NCBI RefSeq assembly: GCF_900168165.1
Contig: NZ_FUYV01000015.1
Span: 1-64,000 of the forward strand
Direction of reading: 5' to 3'
DNA: 64,000 nucleotides
DNA from: Alkalitalea saponilacus
GTDB taxonomy: Bacteria > Bacteroidota > Bacteroidia > Bacteroidales > Marinilabiliaceae
Shown here: positions 36,094-45,469 of the stretch, piece by piece
Layout: the number at the start of each line of letters is the position of its first letter
Numbering within the stretch: the first letter of the stretch is position 1
Notes under the pieces: generated by a model
The model's database searches: none
What the model saw: only the letters and a program-made list of their open reading frames with translations
What the model was told of the DNA's origin: nothing
Made by a program: the position numbers and the translations under genes

Positions 36094-37221
36094 TTAACAC
36101 CCCCAGCAAAATGAACCACCGCTACATCCTATCGCTGCTTCAGGAGCATCTTCAATAATAAAAGAGGCTTTGATTAAATCCCCACTTTGCCCGGAAACGG
36201 CATAGATAGATTTTTCTTCCTCATCAACAACGAAAGATCTTATAGAGTGATTTAGATTCAGAATTGCGATTGATTCGCCTTCCCAGTTAAATACATATAT
36301 TTTTTCAAAATGGAACGGAGAATTTTCCATAATTCTTTTGCCGGAGAAACCGGCATAAATATATTTATCAGAGCAAGAAATATATGTGTAGCCAATTCTC
36401 GTATGCGGAGGACGATCAACTCCAGCATAATCATTATTTCTAAATATTTTGAAATTGGGATTTAGATTTAATGGGCCTCTAATAGCCTTAATAAGTTCGC
36501 CGGTAATATTATATATCTCTATTACATCAAACCAATAACAACCTGCAACAAATTTTGTCCTATCAGGCTTAACTTTATAATCTCCTTCGAAAAACAATTT
36601 TTCAGGCTGTGGACTCCACTCTTCATTTGCTGAAGTATTAACATCAATTAATCTTGACAAAGTGTTTAGATTCCCTAATCCCCTTAAAATCATATTTGCA
36701 TTAAAATCATAAATGTCATATTTATTGTTTGTCCCGGTTGAACCAAATGTAATTACGCTTGCATCATCAACATACCTGACTTGTAATACTTTTAAATCAA
36801 CCGTATTTGAAGTTAAATCTGATTCTTTTTCCAAAAAATCATTCGTGAACCAGATACGTCCCAGGCCTCTATCAAAAATCCAAAACTTATTATTAATGAG
36901 GCCACTACTTCCTGCCTGCAAAACTTCATTCGGGCCTCTTCCTCTTTTAAACTTTTTATCTACAAGCTCTCCGTTCTTTGTAAGTATAATAATCCAATAT
37001 CCATCTTCAGGCGTTCGCGTATTATGACAGATGATAAAACCATTTTTTAAATGCATCTCTCTGGGTTCGGAATGAAGGTAACTAATTATTTTTTGAAATT
37101 CCACCTGAACTACATTCGGGAACTTTCCTAAAGCAGTTTCATTTTCATTAACTCTGATTCTTTGTCCTTGAACGGATGCCGTTATTAATAGAATTAAGAA
37201 ACATAAATAAAATCTAGACAT
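36094..37221 (-). CDS. Beta-propeller-like secreted protein with Cys-rich C-terminal tail, propeller 4
   Basis: A 375-aa protein with a signal peptide ending SVQGQ rather than a lipobox. The shared motif appears as KRGRGPNEV near 92-100, and blades resemble the TolB-like/six-bladed propeller group. The C-terminus is unusual: after the last strand comes AAIGCSGGSFCWGC, three Cys in the final eleven residues, as in a small disulphide- or thioether-bonded peptide. It lies directly upstream of propeller 3, in the place where other units carry a separate precursor ORF. Confidence 0.72.
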   Translation of the reverse strand: MSRFYLCFLILLITASVQGQRIRVNENETALGKFPNVVQVEFQKIISYLHSEPREMHLKNGFIICHNTRTPEDGYWIIILTKNGELVDKKFKRGRGPNEVLQAGSSGLINNKFWIFDRGLGRIWFTNDFLEKESDLTSNTVDLKVLQVRYVDDASVITFGSTGTNNKYDIYDFNANMILRGLGNLNTLSRLIDVNTSANEEWSPQPEKLFFEGDYKVKPDRTKFVAGCYWFDVIEIYNITGELIKAIRGPLNLNPNFKIFRNNDYAGVDRPPHTRIGYTYISCSDKYIYAGFSGKRIMENSPFHFEKIYVFNWEGESIAILNLNHSIRSFVVDEEEKSIYAVSGQSGDLIKASFIIEDAPEAAIGCSGGSFCWGC

Positions 37222-37424
37222 TTCAGTTAAGTTGTTTATTTAAAAAGTATTTTTATTACAAGTGATTGATTATATGGAAGGTGTAAAAAAGTAATTGACA
37301 CCTTCAAAGTATCCATATCCTTATAGATGTCCTTACAAACAATTAAATATGACTGTATGAGACAGCTGCTAAAGGCTTTAGGTATAGCTCGATATTATGG
37401 ATGAGGCCAATTTCCTCCAGTTCT

Positions 37425-37454
37425 AACAAAAAGGCACGAGTTGCAAACTCGCGT
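37425..37454 (-). terminator. REP-like hairpin, probable terminator after the OmpA-domain gene
   Basis: The palindrome CGAGTT-GCA-AACTCG (37437-37451) has two further possible pairs, interrupted by a mismatch, and on the minus strand is followed by CCTTTTTG. The CACGAGTTGCAAACTCG text resembles short palindromes repeated in many Bacteroidota genomes, so it may be a REP-type unit used as a terminator. Confidence 0.5.
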
Positions 37455-37481
37455 CAACGGAACAAAAGAGATGGTATAAAC

Positions 37482-39209
37482 TTACAATACCATAAACTCC
37501 ACCCGTCTATTTTTGGATCTCCCCTCCTCCGATATATTATCACTAACAGGAATCGTGGAGCCATATCCCTTCCATGAAAGTCGGGCGGCATCAATTTCAA
37601 GTTCAATCAATTTTTGAACAACAGCCTTCGCTCTTTTAACAGATAATTGCTTGTTATATTCATCGCTGCCTGAATCATCGGTATGACCGGCAACCTCAAT
37701 GTTTCTGTTGGGATGCTGTTGCATAAATGATACAAGTTCTAACAAGTCGGGAATAGACTCTGCCAACAAATTGTAGGAGTCTACTTCAAATAAAATATTC
37801 TCCAGCACAATTGGAGTATCCTTTTCTACTTTTTGATGGTTGAATACCATTACAGGAACATCAACGGTTGAGGTTTCTGTAAAATCTGACGATTCAGGGT
37901 AAAAATTAGGTAATGCCTTATCTTTGTAGTCATGAGCAACCAAGATAAAACCATCAACATAGCACCATCTGGATAGAACGGAACTTCTCTGGATGGACGG
38001 TGTGATCTCTTTTAATGTATTAAAAAAACCAATGGTCATATATCGGGCAAATTCAGGCGCTTCAAATGAGAGTGTAACTTTTTGCCACTGGTGAACTATA
38101 ATGTCGTGAAACGATTCAACGTTTACTAAACTATGAAAGTAGTTCTGAAAGTTATCCAAAGTAACAGGGTGCTCTGAAAAAGATATATTCAACGAATAAT
38201 CAACTGGATAACTATACGGTTTCCAAAGCCAAAATTCAAGATGATACTTATCTCCTTTTAACATAGTAGAGTTAAGTTTCGTTTGTAATAATGGATGGTT
38301 ATAAAAAGGATTGCAGTTGGCCAGCCCCCCTCCAGAAGACAATTCTATAAAACTATTACCCTCAATACTATTAAAATAGAAAACTCTATCTGCTAGTCCC
38401 CAAAGCGGAGAATGTGGTGTATTACTTTCTACATTATAAATATTGGGGAATTTTCTACCTAAGCTCTTCCAACCAGGAACTATAATTGCAATATCCTCAT
38501 AATTACAAATATGTGCTTTACTTCTGTGATAGATTTCTTTATGTACAGAATAAAGTGAATTAGCATATATAGAGTCTATTACATATCCATTTTTTTCAAC
38601 CAATACATATTGCATTACAACTCTGGAAAAGTCTAATGGACAACCGGAACGAGTTTCACGGGTAATCAAAGTGTACTTTGTAGTATCTATATCTTTTATA
38701 TGAGTATGTACAAGCTCTGTGCGTATTACTGAGTCAATGGGTTGACATTGAACTGTATTTACGAAACACTTTTCTATGATATGCGGTGGAATCTCTGAAT
38801 GTTTTTCAAAACTACCGTTTGGTATTAGGTTCAAATATGGAGGAAAATAACAATTAACCAAAACTCTTTTCCCATCTTTAAAGTTCTCTTCAAGAACCAA
38901 ATTGCCATCTTTGGCCCATACTTTTCTTTTGTTTACAGCAATTGAATCAATCACCCGAAACCGTTCCCGCTTTATTCTCGACTCTGCGACCTCCTTTAAA
39001 GTACCGTTCTTATAAAAAAAGGAGTCTACAACATGGCGGGTGTCGTCAATTCGGCCGGGTTCCCATTTTTCTGTTGTATTTAAAACAGTTCTACGATGAT
39101 GTTTACTTTGTCCCGATATCGAACTTATAGCAACGAACAAGAGCAACATAACAACAAAAGAAGGGTAGTTCATTTTAAACTTTTTGTGATGAACCAGTTT
39201 TCGTTTCAT
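37482..39209 (-). CDS. OmpA C-terminal-domain protein with large novel N-terminal region
   Basis: A 575-aa envelope protein. The signal helix is at about 14-35 (VVMLLLFVAISSISG). Residues about 40-440 match nothing I recognise; they contain a segment with Trp/aromatic strands (YHLEFWLWKPYSYPVDYS) that reads like a carbohydrate-binding-type sandwich. Residues about 460-575 are an OmpA-like peptidoglycan-binding domain (IEVAGHTDDSGSDEYN, then SVKRAKAVV, ending KNRRVEFMVL). Its ATG overlaps the stop of propeller 5 by 4 nt, so it belongs to the propeller operon. It probably tethers an outer-membrane or periplasmic complex to the wall. Confidence 0.82.
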   Translation of the reverse strand: MKRKLVHHKKFKMNYPSFVVMLLLFVAISSISGQSKHHRRTVLNTTEKWEPGRIDDTRHVVDSFFYKNGTLKEVAESRIKRERFRVIDSIAVNKRKVWAKDGNLVLEENFKDGKRVLVNCYFPPYLNLIPNGSFEKHSEIPPHIIEKCFVNTVQCQPIDSVIRTELVHTHIKDIDTTKYTLITRETRSGCPLDFSRVVMQYVLVEKNGYVIDSIYANSLYSVHKEIYHRSKAHICNYEDIAIIVPGWKSLGRKFPNIYNVESNTPHSPLWGLADRVFYFNSIEGNSFIELSSGGGLANCNPFYNHPLLQTKLNSTMLKGDKYHLEFWLWKPYSYPVDYSLNISFSEHPVTLDNFQNYFHSLVNVESFHDIIVHQWQKVTLSFEAPEFARYMTIGFFNTLKEITPSIQRSSVLSRWCYVDGFILVAHDYKDKALPNFYPESSDFTETSTVDVPVMVFNHQKVEKDTPIVLENILFEVDSYNLLAESIPDLLELVSFMQQHPNRNIEVAGHTDDSGSDEYNKQLSVKRAKAVVQKLIELEIDAARLSWKGYGSTIPVSDNISEEGRSKNRRVEFMVL

Positions 39210-40306
39210 TTCTTTACTATTCGATATAGAACAACTACATTGTGTTGATTTTTGTTGGTTTTATCAACTATTTGAAAAAAATCCTTTTTAATGCTTTCAT
39301 GTTCTGCACTCCATTTCATATCGGGTATAGACCTCGTAAATTCATACGAATTGAAGTGTAAATAGCTAACGAATTTGTCCTGATGGGTTCCACAATCAAT
39401 GCCATTAAACAAGAATAGCGAAAGGTTATCAGTTTGAAATTTTTCAAATCTAACATTTTCAGCAGTATCATTTTTTATATAGCATGTCCAAACGAGGGGA
39501 CTATGTATGTTATTCGCATTGGAGACCTGAAAGAAATGAAAACCATTTGCATGAGTGTATCGATGAATTCTTTTTGTATTCTCTACTCTCAGAAATTTGA
39601 ATACTGAATTGTTGCTGATTTTAAATATTTCATTGTTTAGCTCCACAGAAAACAACACCTCATCATCCATCCCAGGGAAAAACCTCGGCCTAAAGATTGA
39701 ATCATTTTTCCTACTTGTGAGAAAATATTGCTCCAATAAATTTAAGGAATGGTCAAATACATTAATTCTTACGGTATTATTTCTCCTGTCTGTTTCATGC
39801 TTGCAGATAAAATGCAGACCTTCCGTATTAACCATAAAGTCTTCAAAATTAAATGTCAATAATTCTTTGGACAGAAAATCCCCTTGTGCTGTAAATTTGA
39901 ATAAAAACAAAGATTTATTATCTACAATGTAAATAGTATCCTTATGTATTGTAAAATCAGTTATCCAGGCTCGCTCATCATAGAGGGAGATATCAATTTT
40001 ATTTTGTGCTTTACCCTGTAAATCATAGATAAATAAGTTCGTATTACTAATATCTGAGACATAGATAAGAGCATCACTCATTCTTACTTTTCTAATCGTA
40101 TTTACCCGATAGCCCCTGCGTGATTGCAAGAGCGTAAGGGATTGTAATTCAAAAGTCAAATCTGCTTCATTGAAGATTTTAGTCTCATTGAGTTCGATTT
40201 TATGATGGGCATCTACTTTTTCAGAAAGGTCAAAATAGTATCGCTTTTGTCCAGATGCATTAATCATTGCAAAAAAAAGAAGAAGGCAAATGCAAAGTGT
40301 TTTCAT
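39206..40306 (-). CDS. Beta-propeller-like secreted protein, propeller 5
   Basis: A 366-aa protein with a signal peptide ending NASGQ. Repeated blades of the pattern ALIYVSDISNTNLFIYDLQG and DTIYIVDNKSLFLFKF support a propeller fold, but the GRGPxEY motif of the others is missing, so it is the most divergent member. It is coupled to the OmpA-domain gene downstream (4-nt overlap) and lies 21 nt below a Cys-rich precursor-like ORF. Confidence 0.68.
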   Translation of the reverse strand: MKTLCICLLLFFAMINASGQKRYYFDLSEKVDAHHKIELNETKIFNEADLTFELQSLTLLQSRRGYRVNTIRKVRMSDALIYVSDISNTNLFIYDLQGKAQNKIDISLYDERAWITDFTIHKDTIYIVDNKSLFLFKFTAQGDFLSKELLTFNFEDFMVNTEGLHFICKHETDRRNNTVRINVFDHSLNLLEQYFLTSRKNDSIFRPRFFPGMDDEVLFSVELNNEIFKISNNSVFKFLRVENTKRIHRYTHANGFHFFQVSNANNIHSPLVWTCYIKNDTAENVRFEKFQTDNLSLFLFNGIDCGTHQDKFVSYLHFNSYEFTRSIPDMKWSAEHESIKKDFFQIVDKTNKNQHNVVVLYRIVKK

Positions 40307-40327
40307 AATAATTCTTTAAATGTATTG

Positions 40328-40579
40328 CTAACCATCGTATCCAGTTTGACAAAGAATTTGTTCAATAACAAAACAGCGTCCTCCTTCTCTGTTACAAACG
40401 GAGGTTGTTTTTCTAAAGAATCTGATTTCCGTACCATAAAAATAGCCGCATCGCCTTAATCCCGACAGCGATATACCACTTGATTTATCGGGCTGTATAT
40501 TCTGAAGTTTTGATACTAATAAACGATAAGATGTATAAGCGGGAATTGATAGAAGAAATGCATCCGAGAATGGGTTCAT
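40328..40579 (-). CDS. Cys-rich precursor-like small protein upstream of propeller 5
   Basis: From the ATG at 40579 the frame gives 83 residues: a moderately hydrophobic start (DAFLLSIPAYTSYRLLV), a leader-like SSGISLSGL comparable to the SLEGI/SLESI of the two module peptides, then a mature region with four Cys (RRCGYF, TSVCNRE, GRCFVIEQILCQTGYDG). The frame is open further up to 40699 but runs into the carB terminator there. Its position 21 nt above a propeller copies the layout of the other two units. The call rests on layout and motif, so it is tentative. Confidence 0.4.
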   Translation of the reverse strand: MNPFSDAFLLSIPAYTSYRLLVSKLQNIQPDKSSGISLSGLRRCGYFYGTEIRFFRKTTSVCNREGGRCFVIEQILCQTGYDG

Positions 40580-40693
40580 CGGAATTGGAGTTCGCCGTAA
40601 AGGCATTTTGTGGGCTAAGGCTAACATGAAACTGAAATTTATGGATTCTGAACGAAAGATAACAAAAAAGAGAATCCGGGCAAAATCTTTAAA

Positions 40694-40732
40694 CAGCAAC
40701 GCCCCAATAAAAATATTATTGGGGCGTTGTTG
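40694..40732 (-). terminator. Terminator of carB
   Basis: A 16-bp stem with one G-T wobble (CAGCAACGCCCCAATA/TATTGGGGCGTTGTTG) and a 7-nt loop lies 24 bp after the carB stop. T-runs are short on both sides, but the stem is very stable. Confidence 0.75.
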
Positions 40733-40755
40733 TTTTGCTTATTTAAATGATAAAA

Positions 40756-43700
40756 TCAAATAAATTTTATCCCTTTATGATAATCCTGTAAGGATTTTAC
40801 CTTGTAATTTCCATTCTGCCGCTCTTTTATTCCGGCTGTGGCAGCTTTGGCTGCCGCAGTGGTGGTAATATAAAGAACATTGTGCTTGATGGCATTTTTG
40901 CGAATGTAAGAATCATCAAATTCGCTCTGTTTTCCTGAAGGGGTATTAATGACGAGGTTTATCTCGTCATTAACCAGCATATCCACAATATTTGGACGTC
41001 CCTCGTGAACTTTTAGAACTTCTTTGGCTTCTATACCGTTCTCTTCCAGAAACTTTTTGGTTCCCCGGGTTGCCACGATGCCAAATCCCATTTTCACAAA
41101 GTCCTGCGCCACATCAACAATTTTATCCTTATCGTTATCGGCGATGGTAATCAGCACATTTCCATTCACCGGTAATTTCAGTTTGGTAGCTTCCTGAGAT
41201 TTGAAAAATGCCAGACCGAAAGAGTCGGCCATTCCAAGCACTTCACCTGTGGATCTCATTTCAGGACCCAACACCGGATCCACATCCGGGAACATATTGA
41301 ACGGGAAAACGGCCTCTTTTACTCCAAAATGTGAGAACTCCGGTTTTTTCAATTCAAAATCGGCCAGTTTCTTACCCAACATAATCTCTGTAGCTATCTT
41401 GGCCATTGGGATGTTGCAGATTTTCGAAACCAAAGGAACCGTTCGAGAAGCCCTTGGGTTGGCTTCTAGTATATACACTTCGCCATCATAAATAGCGTAT
41501 TGAATATTCATCAGACCCACCACTTTCATTTCAATGGCGATTCGTCTGGTGTACTCTTCAATGGTTTTTATTTGATTTTCGGTAATAATAACCGGGGGAA
41601 TTACGCATGCTGAGTCGCCTGAGTGAATTCCGGCATACTCTATGTGTTGCATTACAGCAGGTACGAATGCATCTGTTCCGTCAGCAATAGCATCGGCTTC
41701 GGCCTCAATGGCATCTTCAAGAAACTTATCTATAAGCAATGGCCTGTCGGGCGAAACCTCGGCAGCGGCCGCTTTTACATACTGGCGCAGCATCTCTTCA
41801 TCCAATACAATTTTCATTCCACGACCGCCCAATACATAAGATGGACGTACCATTAACGGATAACCTATACGGGAAGCTATTTCTATGGCTTCTTCCTCAG
41901 TACTTGCCATTCCTGAAGGTGGCTGCGGGATGTTCAGTTTTTCCATGATCATGCGGAACTGATCCCGGTCTTCAGCCAAATCGATGGTTTCAGGCGAAGT
42001 ACCAATAATTTTCACGCCATTTGCCTGAAGCTCATCCGCAATATTGAGTGGTGTTTGTCCACCAAACTGGCAAATAACACCATCCGGTTTCTCCTTTTCA
42101 TATATACTGAGAACATCTTCCACGGTTAGTGGCTCAAAGTAAAGTTTCCCTGAAGTATCGTAATCAGTTGAGACTGTTTCGGGGTTACAGTTCACCATGA
42201 TGGACTCACAACCGGCATCTCTAATGGCAAAAGCGGCATGCACACAGCAGTAATCAAACTCGATTCCCTGACCAATCCGGTTTGGACCTCCACCCAACAC
42301 CATGATTTTCTTTTTATCGTCTACCTTCACCTGATTGGGCGCATTGTAGGTTGAGTAATAATAAGCAGCATCTTCTACGCCACTCACCGGAACAGGTTCC
42401 CAGGCCTCTTCCATACCAAGTTTTAAGCGGCGCTGGCGAATCTCTTTCTCAGGAATTTCAAGGATTTTTGCCAGATATTTATCGGCAAATCCATCCTTTT
42501 TGGCCTGAACAAAAAGTTCGTCGGGCAATTGCCCTCCTTTATAAGAGAGGATCTGCTCTTCCAGTTCCACCAACTCTTTCATTTGTTCAATGAACCAGGC
42601 TTTAATGGCCGTTTTTTCGTGAAGTTGATCAATGGTAGCCCCTTTGCGCAATGCTTCGTACATAACAAACTGGCGTTCGCTGGTTGGAAATGCCAGGCGG
42701 CTTAATAACTGATCGAGCGTCAGTTCATTATAGTTTTTGGCAAAACCCAATCCATAACGACCGGTTTCCAGAGAGCGAATGGCTTTTTGGAAAGCCTCTT
42801 TATAATTTTTTCCAATGCTCATGACCTCGCCCACAGCCTGCATTTGAGTTCCAAGCTTATCATTAAGCCCTTCAAATTTCTCAAACGCCCATTTGGCAAA
42901 TTTCACAACCACATAGTCGCCATAAGGCTTATATTTATCAAGTGTTCCTTCTTTCCAGTACGGAAGTTCGTCGAGGGTAAGCCCGCAAGCCAACATTGCT
43001 GAAATTAAAGCGATGGGGAATCCCGTTGCTTTTGAAGCCAGCGCTGACGAACGGCTGGTTCGGGGATTGATTTCAATCACCACCACACGTCCGGTTTTTG
43101 GGTCGTGTGCCCATTGAACGTTGGTACCTCCAATAACTCCTACACTTTCCACAATTCTATAGGAGTAATCCTGAAGCTTTTTCTGAACTTCCTCTGAAAT
43201 GGTTAACATGGGAGCAGTACAGAATGAATCACCGGTATGAACACCTACGGCGTCCACGTTCTCAATAAAACATACGGTAATCATCTTTCCTTTATGATCA
43301 CGCACCACTTCCAACTCCAGCTCTTCCCAGCCAAGAACCGACTCTTCAACCAGTATCTGGTTAATCATACTTGCCGCAATTCCTCTTGCAGCAATTACTC
43401 TGAGCTCCTCCACGTTATATACAAGGCCGCCACCGGTGCCTCCCATGGTGTATGCAGGGCGAATTACCACAGGGTATCCCAGATCCTCAGCAATTTTCTC
43501 GGCATCTTCCACCGTTGTCACCGCCTCACTTCTGGCCATCTCAATGCCCAACTCTTCCATCGATTTTTTAAATTCGATGCGGTCCTCCCCCTTTTCGATG
43601 GCTTTTAGGTTTACACCGATAACCTCCACGTTGTATTTCTCAAGAATTCCCTTATTGGCAAGATCCAGCGAAAGATTCAAAGCTGTTTGTCCCCCAAGAT

Positions 43701-43965
43701 TTGGAAGAAGAGCATCCGGACGCTCTTTTTTAATAATTTCTGTAACAGCATATTCATTCAATGGCTCAATGTAGGTAAAATCGGCCATTTCAGGGTCGGT
43801 CATGATGGTGGCCGGATTGGAGTTTACCAGTACAATTTCATAACCTAATGATCGTAATGCTTTACATGCTTGAGTTCCTGAGTAGTCGAATTCGCAAGCC
43901 TGACCAATTACAATGGGTCCTGAACCAATGATCAGAATTTTGTGGATGTCGTCCCGTTTTGGCAT
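40756..43965 (-). CDS. carB: Carbamoyl-phosphate synthase large subunit
   Basis: Makes carbamoyl phosphate from bicarbonate, ATP and ammonia delivered by CarA, feeding pyrimidine and arginine synthesis. At 1069 aa it has the two homologous ATP-grasp halves. The first starts near KILIIGSGPIVIGQACEFDY and the second near MVLGGGPNRIGQGIEFDY, each with an ATP-grasp core (GYPVVIRPAYTMGGTGGG; GYPLMVRPSYVLGGRGMKI). A C-terminal MGS-like allosteric domain covers about 935-1069. carA is not adjacent. A promoter and a structured leader lie upstream. Confidence 0.96.
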   Translation of the reverse strand: MPKRDDIHKILIIGSGPIVIGQACEFDYSGTQACKALRSLGYEIVLVNSNPATIMTDPEMADFTYIEPLNEYAVTEIIKKERPDALLPNLGGQTALNLSLDLANKGILEKYNVEVIGVNLKAIEKGEDRIEFKKSMEELGIEMARSEAVTTVEDAEKIAEDLGYPVVIRPAYTMGGTGGGLVYNVEELRVIAARGIAASMINQILVEESVLGWEELELEVVRDHKGKMITVCFIENVDAVGVHTGDSFCTAPMLTISEEVQKKLQDYSYRIVESVGVIGGTNVQWAHDPKTGRVVVIEINPRTSRSSALASKATGFPIALISAMLACGLTLDELPYWKEGTLDKYKPYGDYVVVKFAKWAFEKFEGLNDKLGTQMQAVGEVMSIGKNYKEAFQKAIRSLETGRYGLGFAKNYNELTLDQLLSRLAFPTSERQFVMYEALRKGATIDQLHEKTAIKAWFIEQMKELVELEEQILSYKGGQLPDELFVQAKKDGFADKYLAKILEIPEKEIRQRRLKLGMEEAWEPVPVSGVEDAAYYYSTYNAPNQVKVDDKKKIMVLGGGPNRIGQGIEFDYCCVHAAFAIRDAGCESIMVNCNPETVSTDYDTSGKLYFEPLTVEDVLSIYEKEKPDGVICQFGGQTPLNIADELQANGVKIIGTSPETIDLAEDRDQFRMIMEKLNIPQPPSGMASTEEEAIEIASRIGYPLMVRPSYVLGGRGMKIVLDEEMLRQYVKAAAAEVSPDRPLLIDKFLEDAIEAEADAIADGTDAFVPAVMQHIEYAGIHSGDSACVIPPVIITENQIKTIEEYTRRIAIEMKVVGLMNIQYAIYDGEVYILEANPRASRTVPLVSKICNIPMAKIATEIMLGKKLADFELKKPEFSHFGVKEAVFPFNMFPDVDPVLGPEMRSTGEVLGMADSFGLAFFKSQEATKLKLPVNGNVLITIADNDKDKIVDVAQDFVKMGFGIVATRGTKKFLEENGIEAKEVLKVHEGRPNIVDMLVNDEINLVINTPSGKQSEFDDSYIRKNAIKHNVLYITTTAAAKAATAGIKERQNGNYKVKSLQDYHKGIKFI

Positions 43966-44024
43966 TTTAAAGTAGTATTTAAACTGTTATTAAAAAGGGA
44001 TTCTGAAGCGTATTATCAAAATGT

Positions 44025-44048
44025 GTAGAATTGTCTTGACAATTCTAC
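44025..44048 (-). promoter_or_regulatory. Hairpin in the carB leader
   Basis: A perfect 11-bp inverted repeat GTAGAATTGTC/GACAATTCTAC with a 2-base spacer (probably a 4-base loop after opening one pair). It lies between the promoter at 44085-44117 and the carB start, so it would be in the transcript. It may be an attenuator, an RNA stabiliser or, as DNA, an operator; it could also terminate readthrough from the gene at 44351. Confidence 0.55.
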
Positions 44049-44084
44049 TTAATAAATTCTGTTTATTTCACTCCAAAACGGATG

Positions 44085-44117
44085 CAAAAATAACAAAAAT
44101 CATTTGATTTATAACAA
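44085..44117 (-). promoter_or_regulatory. Promoter of carB
   Basis: On the minus strand TTG (44117-44115), a 22-nt spacer and TATTTTTG (44092-44085), then CATCCG. The -7 element matches exactly. The start near 44080 leaves a leader of about 115 nt containing the hairpin at 44025-44048. The rest of the 385-bp gap up to 44350 shows nothing else. Confidence 0.6.
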
Positions 44118-44350
44118 TCTGAAAGTATGTTTGATGGATATCGGGAAAAGTTTTTTGCTAAATCCATTTAGTTTTAAATCAACAAGTTGATTTATAACCG
44201 ATTATTTTAAAACACCCCATTACTTGCCAAAGAATGCAATTTAATTCACGAGAACCTTTCGGCATGTCCGTAAATCAAGAAATTCAAGCTACAAGACTAA
44301 TAGTGTAATCAATAAAAAATATAGTGCAATTCCTCAAAAGTGGCATCCAA

Positions 44351-45256
44351 CTACTTAACCCTTCGGCTGAACTCCAATATCTGATACTGCACAAACATGG
44401 GTCGGTTTACCAGGCCAATATTGGCTCCGCGTGTTCGGACAAAATAGACTTTCTCATTGAAATCATCCACTAAAAAACTCTCACCGCTGGTGAGAGGAAA
44501 ATCCTTTTTTGACTCATTCGGATTACCCTTTACTCCTACTACGGTTCTGATTCCGTTGCCACGCTCCCGCCCTGTTATATTCATTGGTTCAACATAAAAC
44601 GGAAGATCTTCGTAATGGGCTTTGTATTGATCGTAAAACAGCTGAGATTCTCCAAACCCAATGGATGCAGTAAAAACGGGATTTATTTGTAAATCGTAAG
44701 TCACCTCCATGTATCTTTCCAAACGTAGGTCGTTAAAAAGACTCAACTCTTCAAGATTGTTTTTCAGAATTGAGCCCAATACCAATGAATCACTTGCCAT
44801 TACCGAGAAATTATTGTCCAGCCCCTTTAAATCAAGATTCAGACGCCCCACGTAAACCGTATCGTTTGCCATTAATCGGTTGTTGCTGGTAAGGCGAAAA
44901 CCGGAGACATCCAACCTTCCCATTGCATTTCCAGAAGGACTATAGACAGTGAGGTTATTTCCAAGCATCAATTGGTTGTTCTCGTTAATCTGTTGCTCCG
45001 AAAGTTGCCAGTTGATGATAAAAGCACTCCCGATAAGAGCTGCAATACTTCCACTCAGCTTTACTGGTCCCATGTTGAAATTGGAGTTTTCGATGCCACC
45101 TAAAAAATAAAACACCAGCGTTGAAATTGCCATGGCAATGAGCAGCGAAGGGACAATGGGCGGGAAATTCAGGAATACCAGGAGAACTCCTCCAAATAGC
45201 CCGAATCCCAATGTAACTGAAATTATAATCTTCTCAAATTTGGTAATGTTTTCCAT
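44351..45256 (-). CDS. Membrane protein of unknown function
   Basis: A 301-aa protein I do not recognise. The N-terminus holds three hydrophobic segments (about 10-32, 35-54 and 70-85). The remaining 210 residues are strand-rich and polar (LMLGNNLTVYSPSGNAMGRL, then DVSGFRLTSNNRLM), with pseudo-repeats of a pattern like NNxLMxxDTVYVG, probably extracytoplasmic. It has its own promoter candidate and is separated from carB and from the next gene by more than 200 bp, so it appears to be a single-gene unit. Confidence 0.65.
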   Translation of the reverse strand: MENITKFEKIIISVTLGFGLFGGVLLVFLNFPPIVPSLLIAMAISTLVFYFLGGIENSNFNMGPVKLSGSIAALIGSAFIINWQLSEQQINENNQLMLGNNLTVYSPSGNAMGRLDVSGFRLTSNNRLMANDTVYVGRLNLDLKGLDNNFSVMASDSLVLGSILKNNLEELSLFNDLRLERYMEVTYDLQINPVFTASIGFGESQLFYDQYKAHYEDLPFYVEPMNITGRERGNGIRTVVGVKGNPNESKKDFPLTSGESFLVDDFNEKVYFVRTRGANIGLVNRPMFVQYQILEFSRRVK

Positions 45257-45314
45257 ATAGTTTTGGGTTTATCGATCAATAGATCGTTAGAATTTTAGAT
45301 ATTTAGATATTAGA

Positions 45315-45342
45315 CAAAGGTAAACACTTAATTATACGCAAA
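45315..45342 (-). promoter_or_regulatory. Candidate promoter for the gene at 44351-45256
   Basis: On the minus strand a perfect -7 element TACCTTTG (45322-45315) lies about 60 nt above the start codon. The nearest TTTG (45342-45339) is only 16 nt upstream, shorter than usual, so the -33 part is doubtful. Confidence 0.4.
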
Positions 45343-45469
45343 TTACGCGCTTAGCAAACAATTCTGCATATACTTGTATATCTGACAGATACAAAAGCTT
45401 AACGAACTATTATTGATAAAAGCAAAAAATTAATCCATATAAACAAAAGTAATGTTTTGGTTCTAATTC

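Noticed and set aside
43237-43774. Plus-strand ORFs of over 100 codons opposite carB
   Set aside because: Long antisense frames are expected opposite conserved GC-richer genes; no start context or homology.
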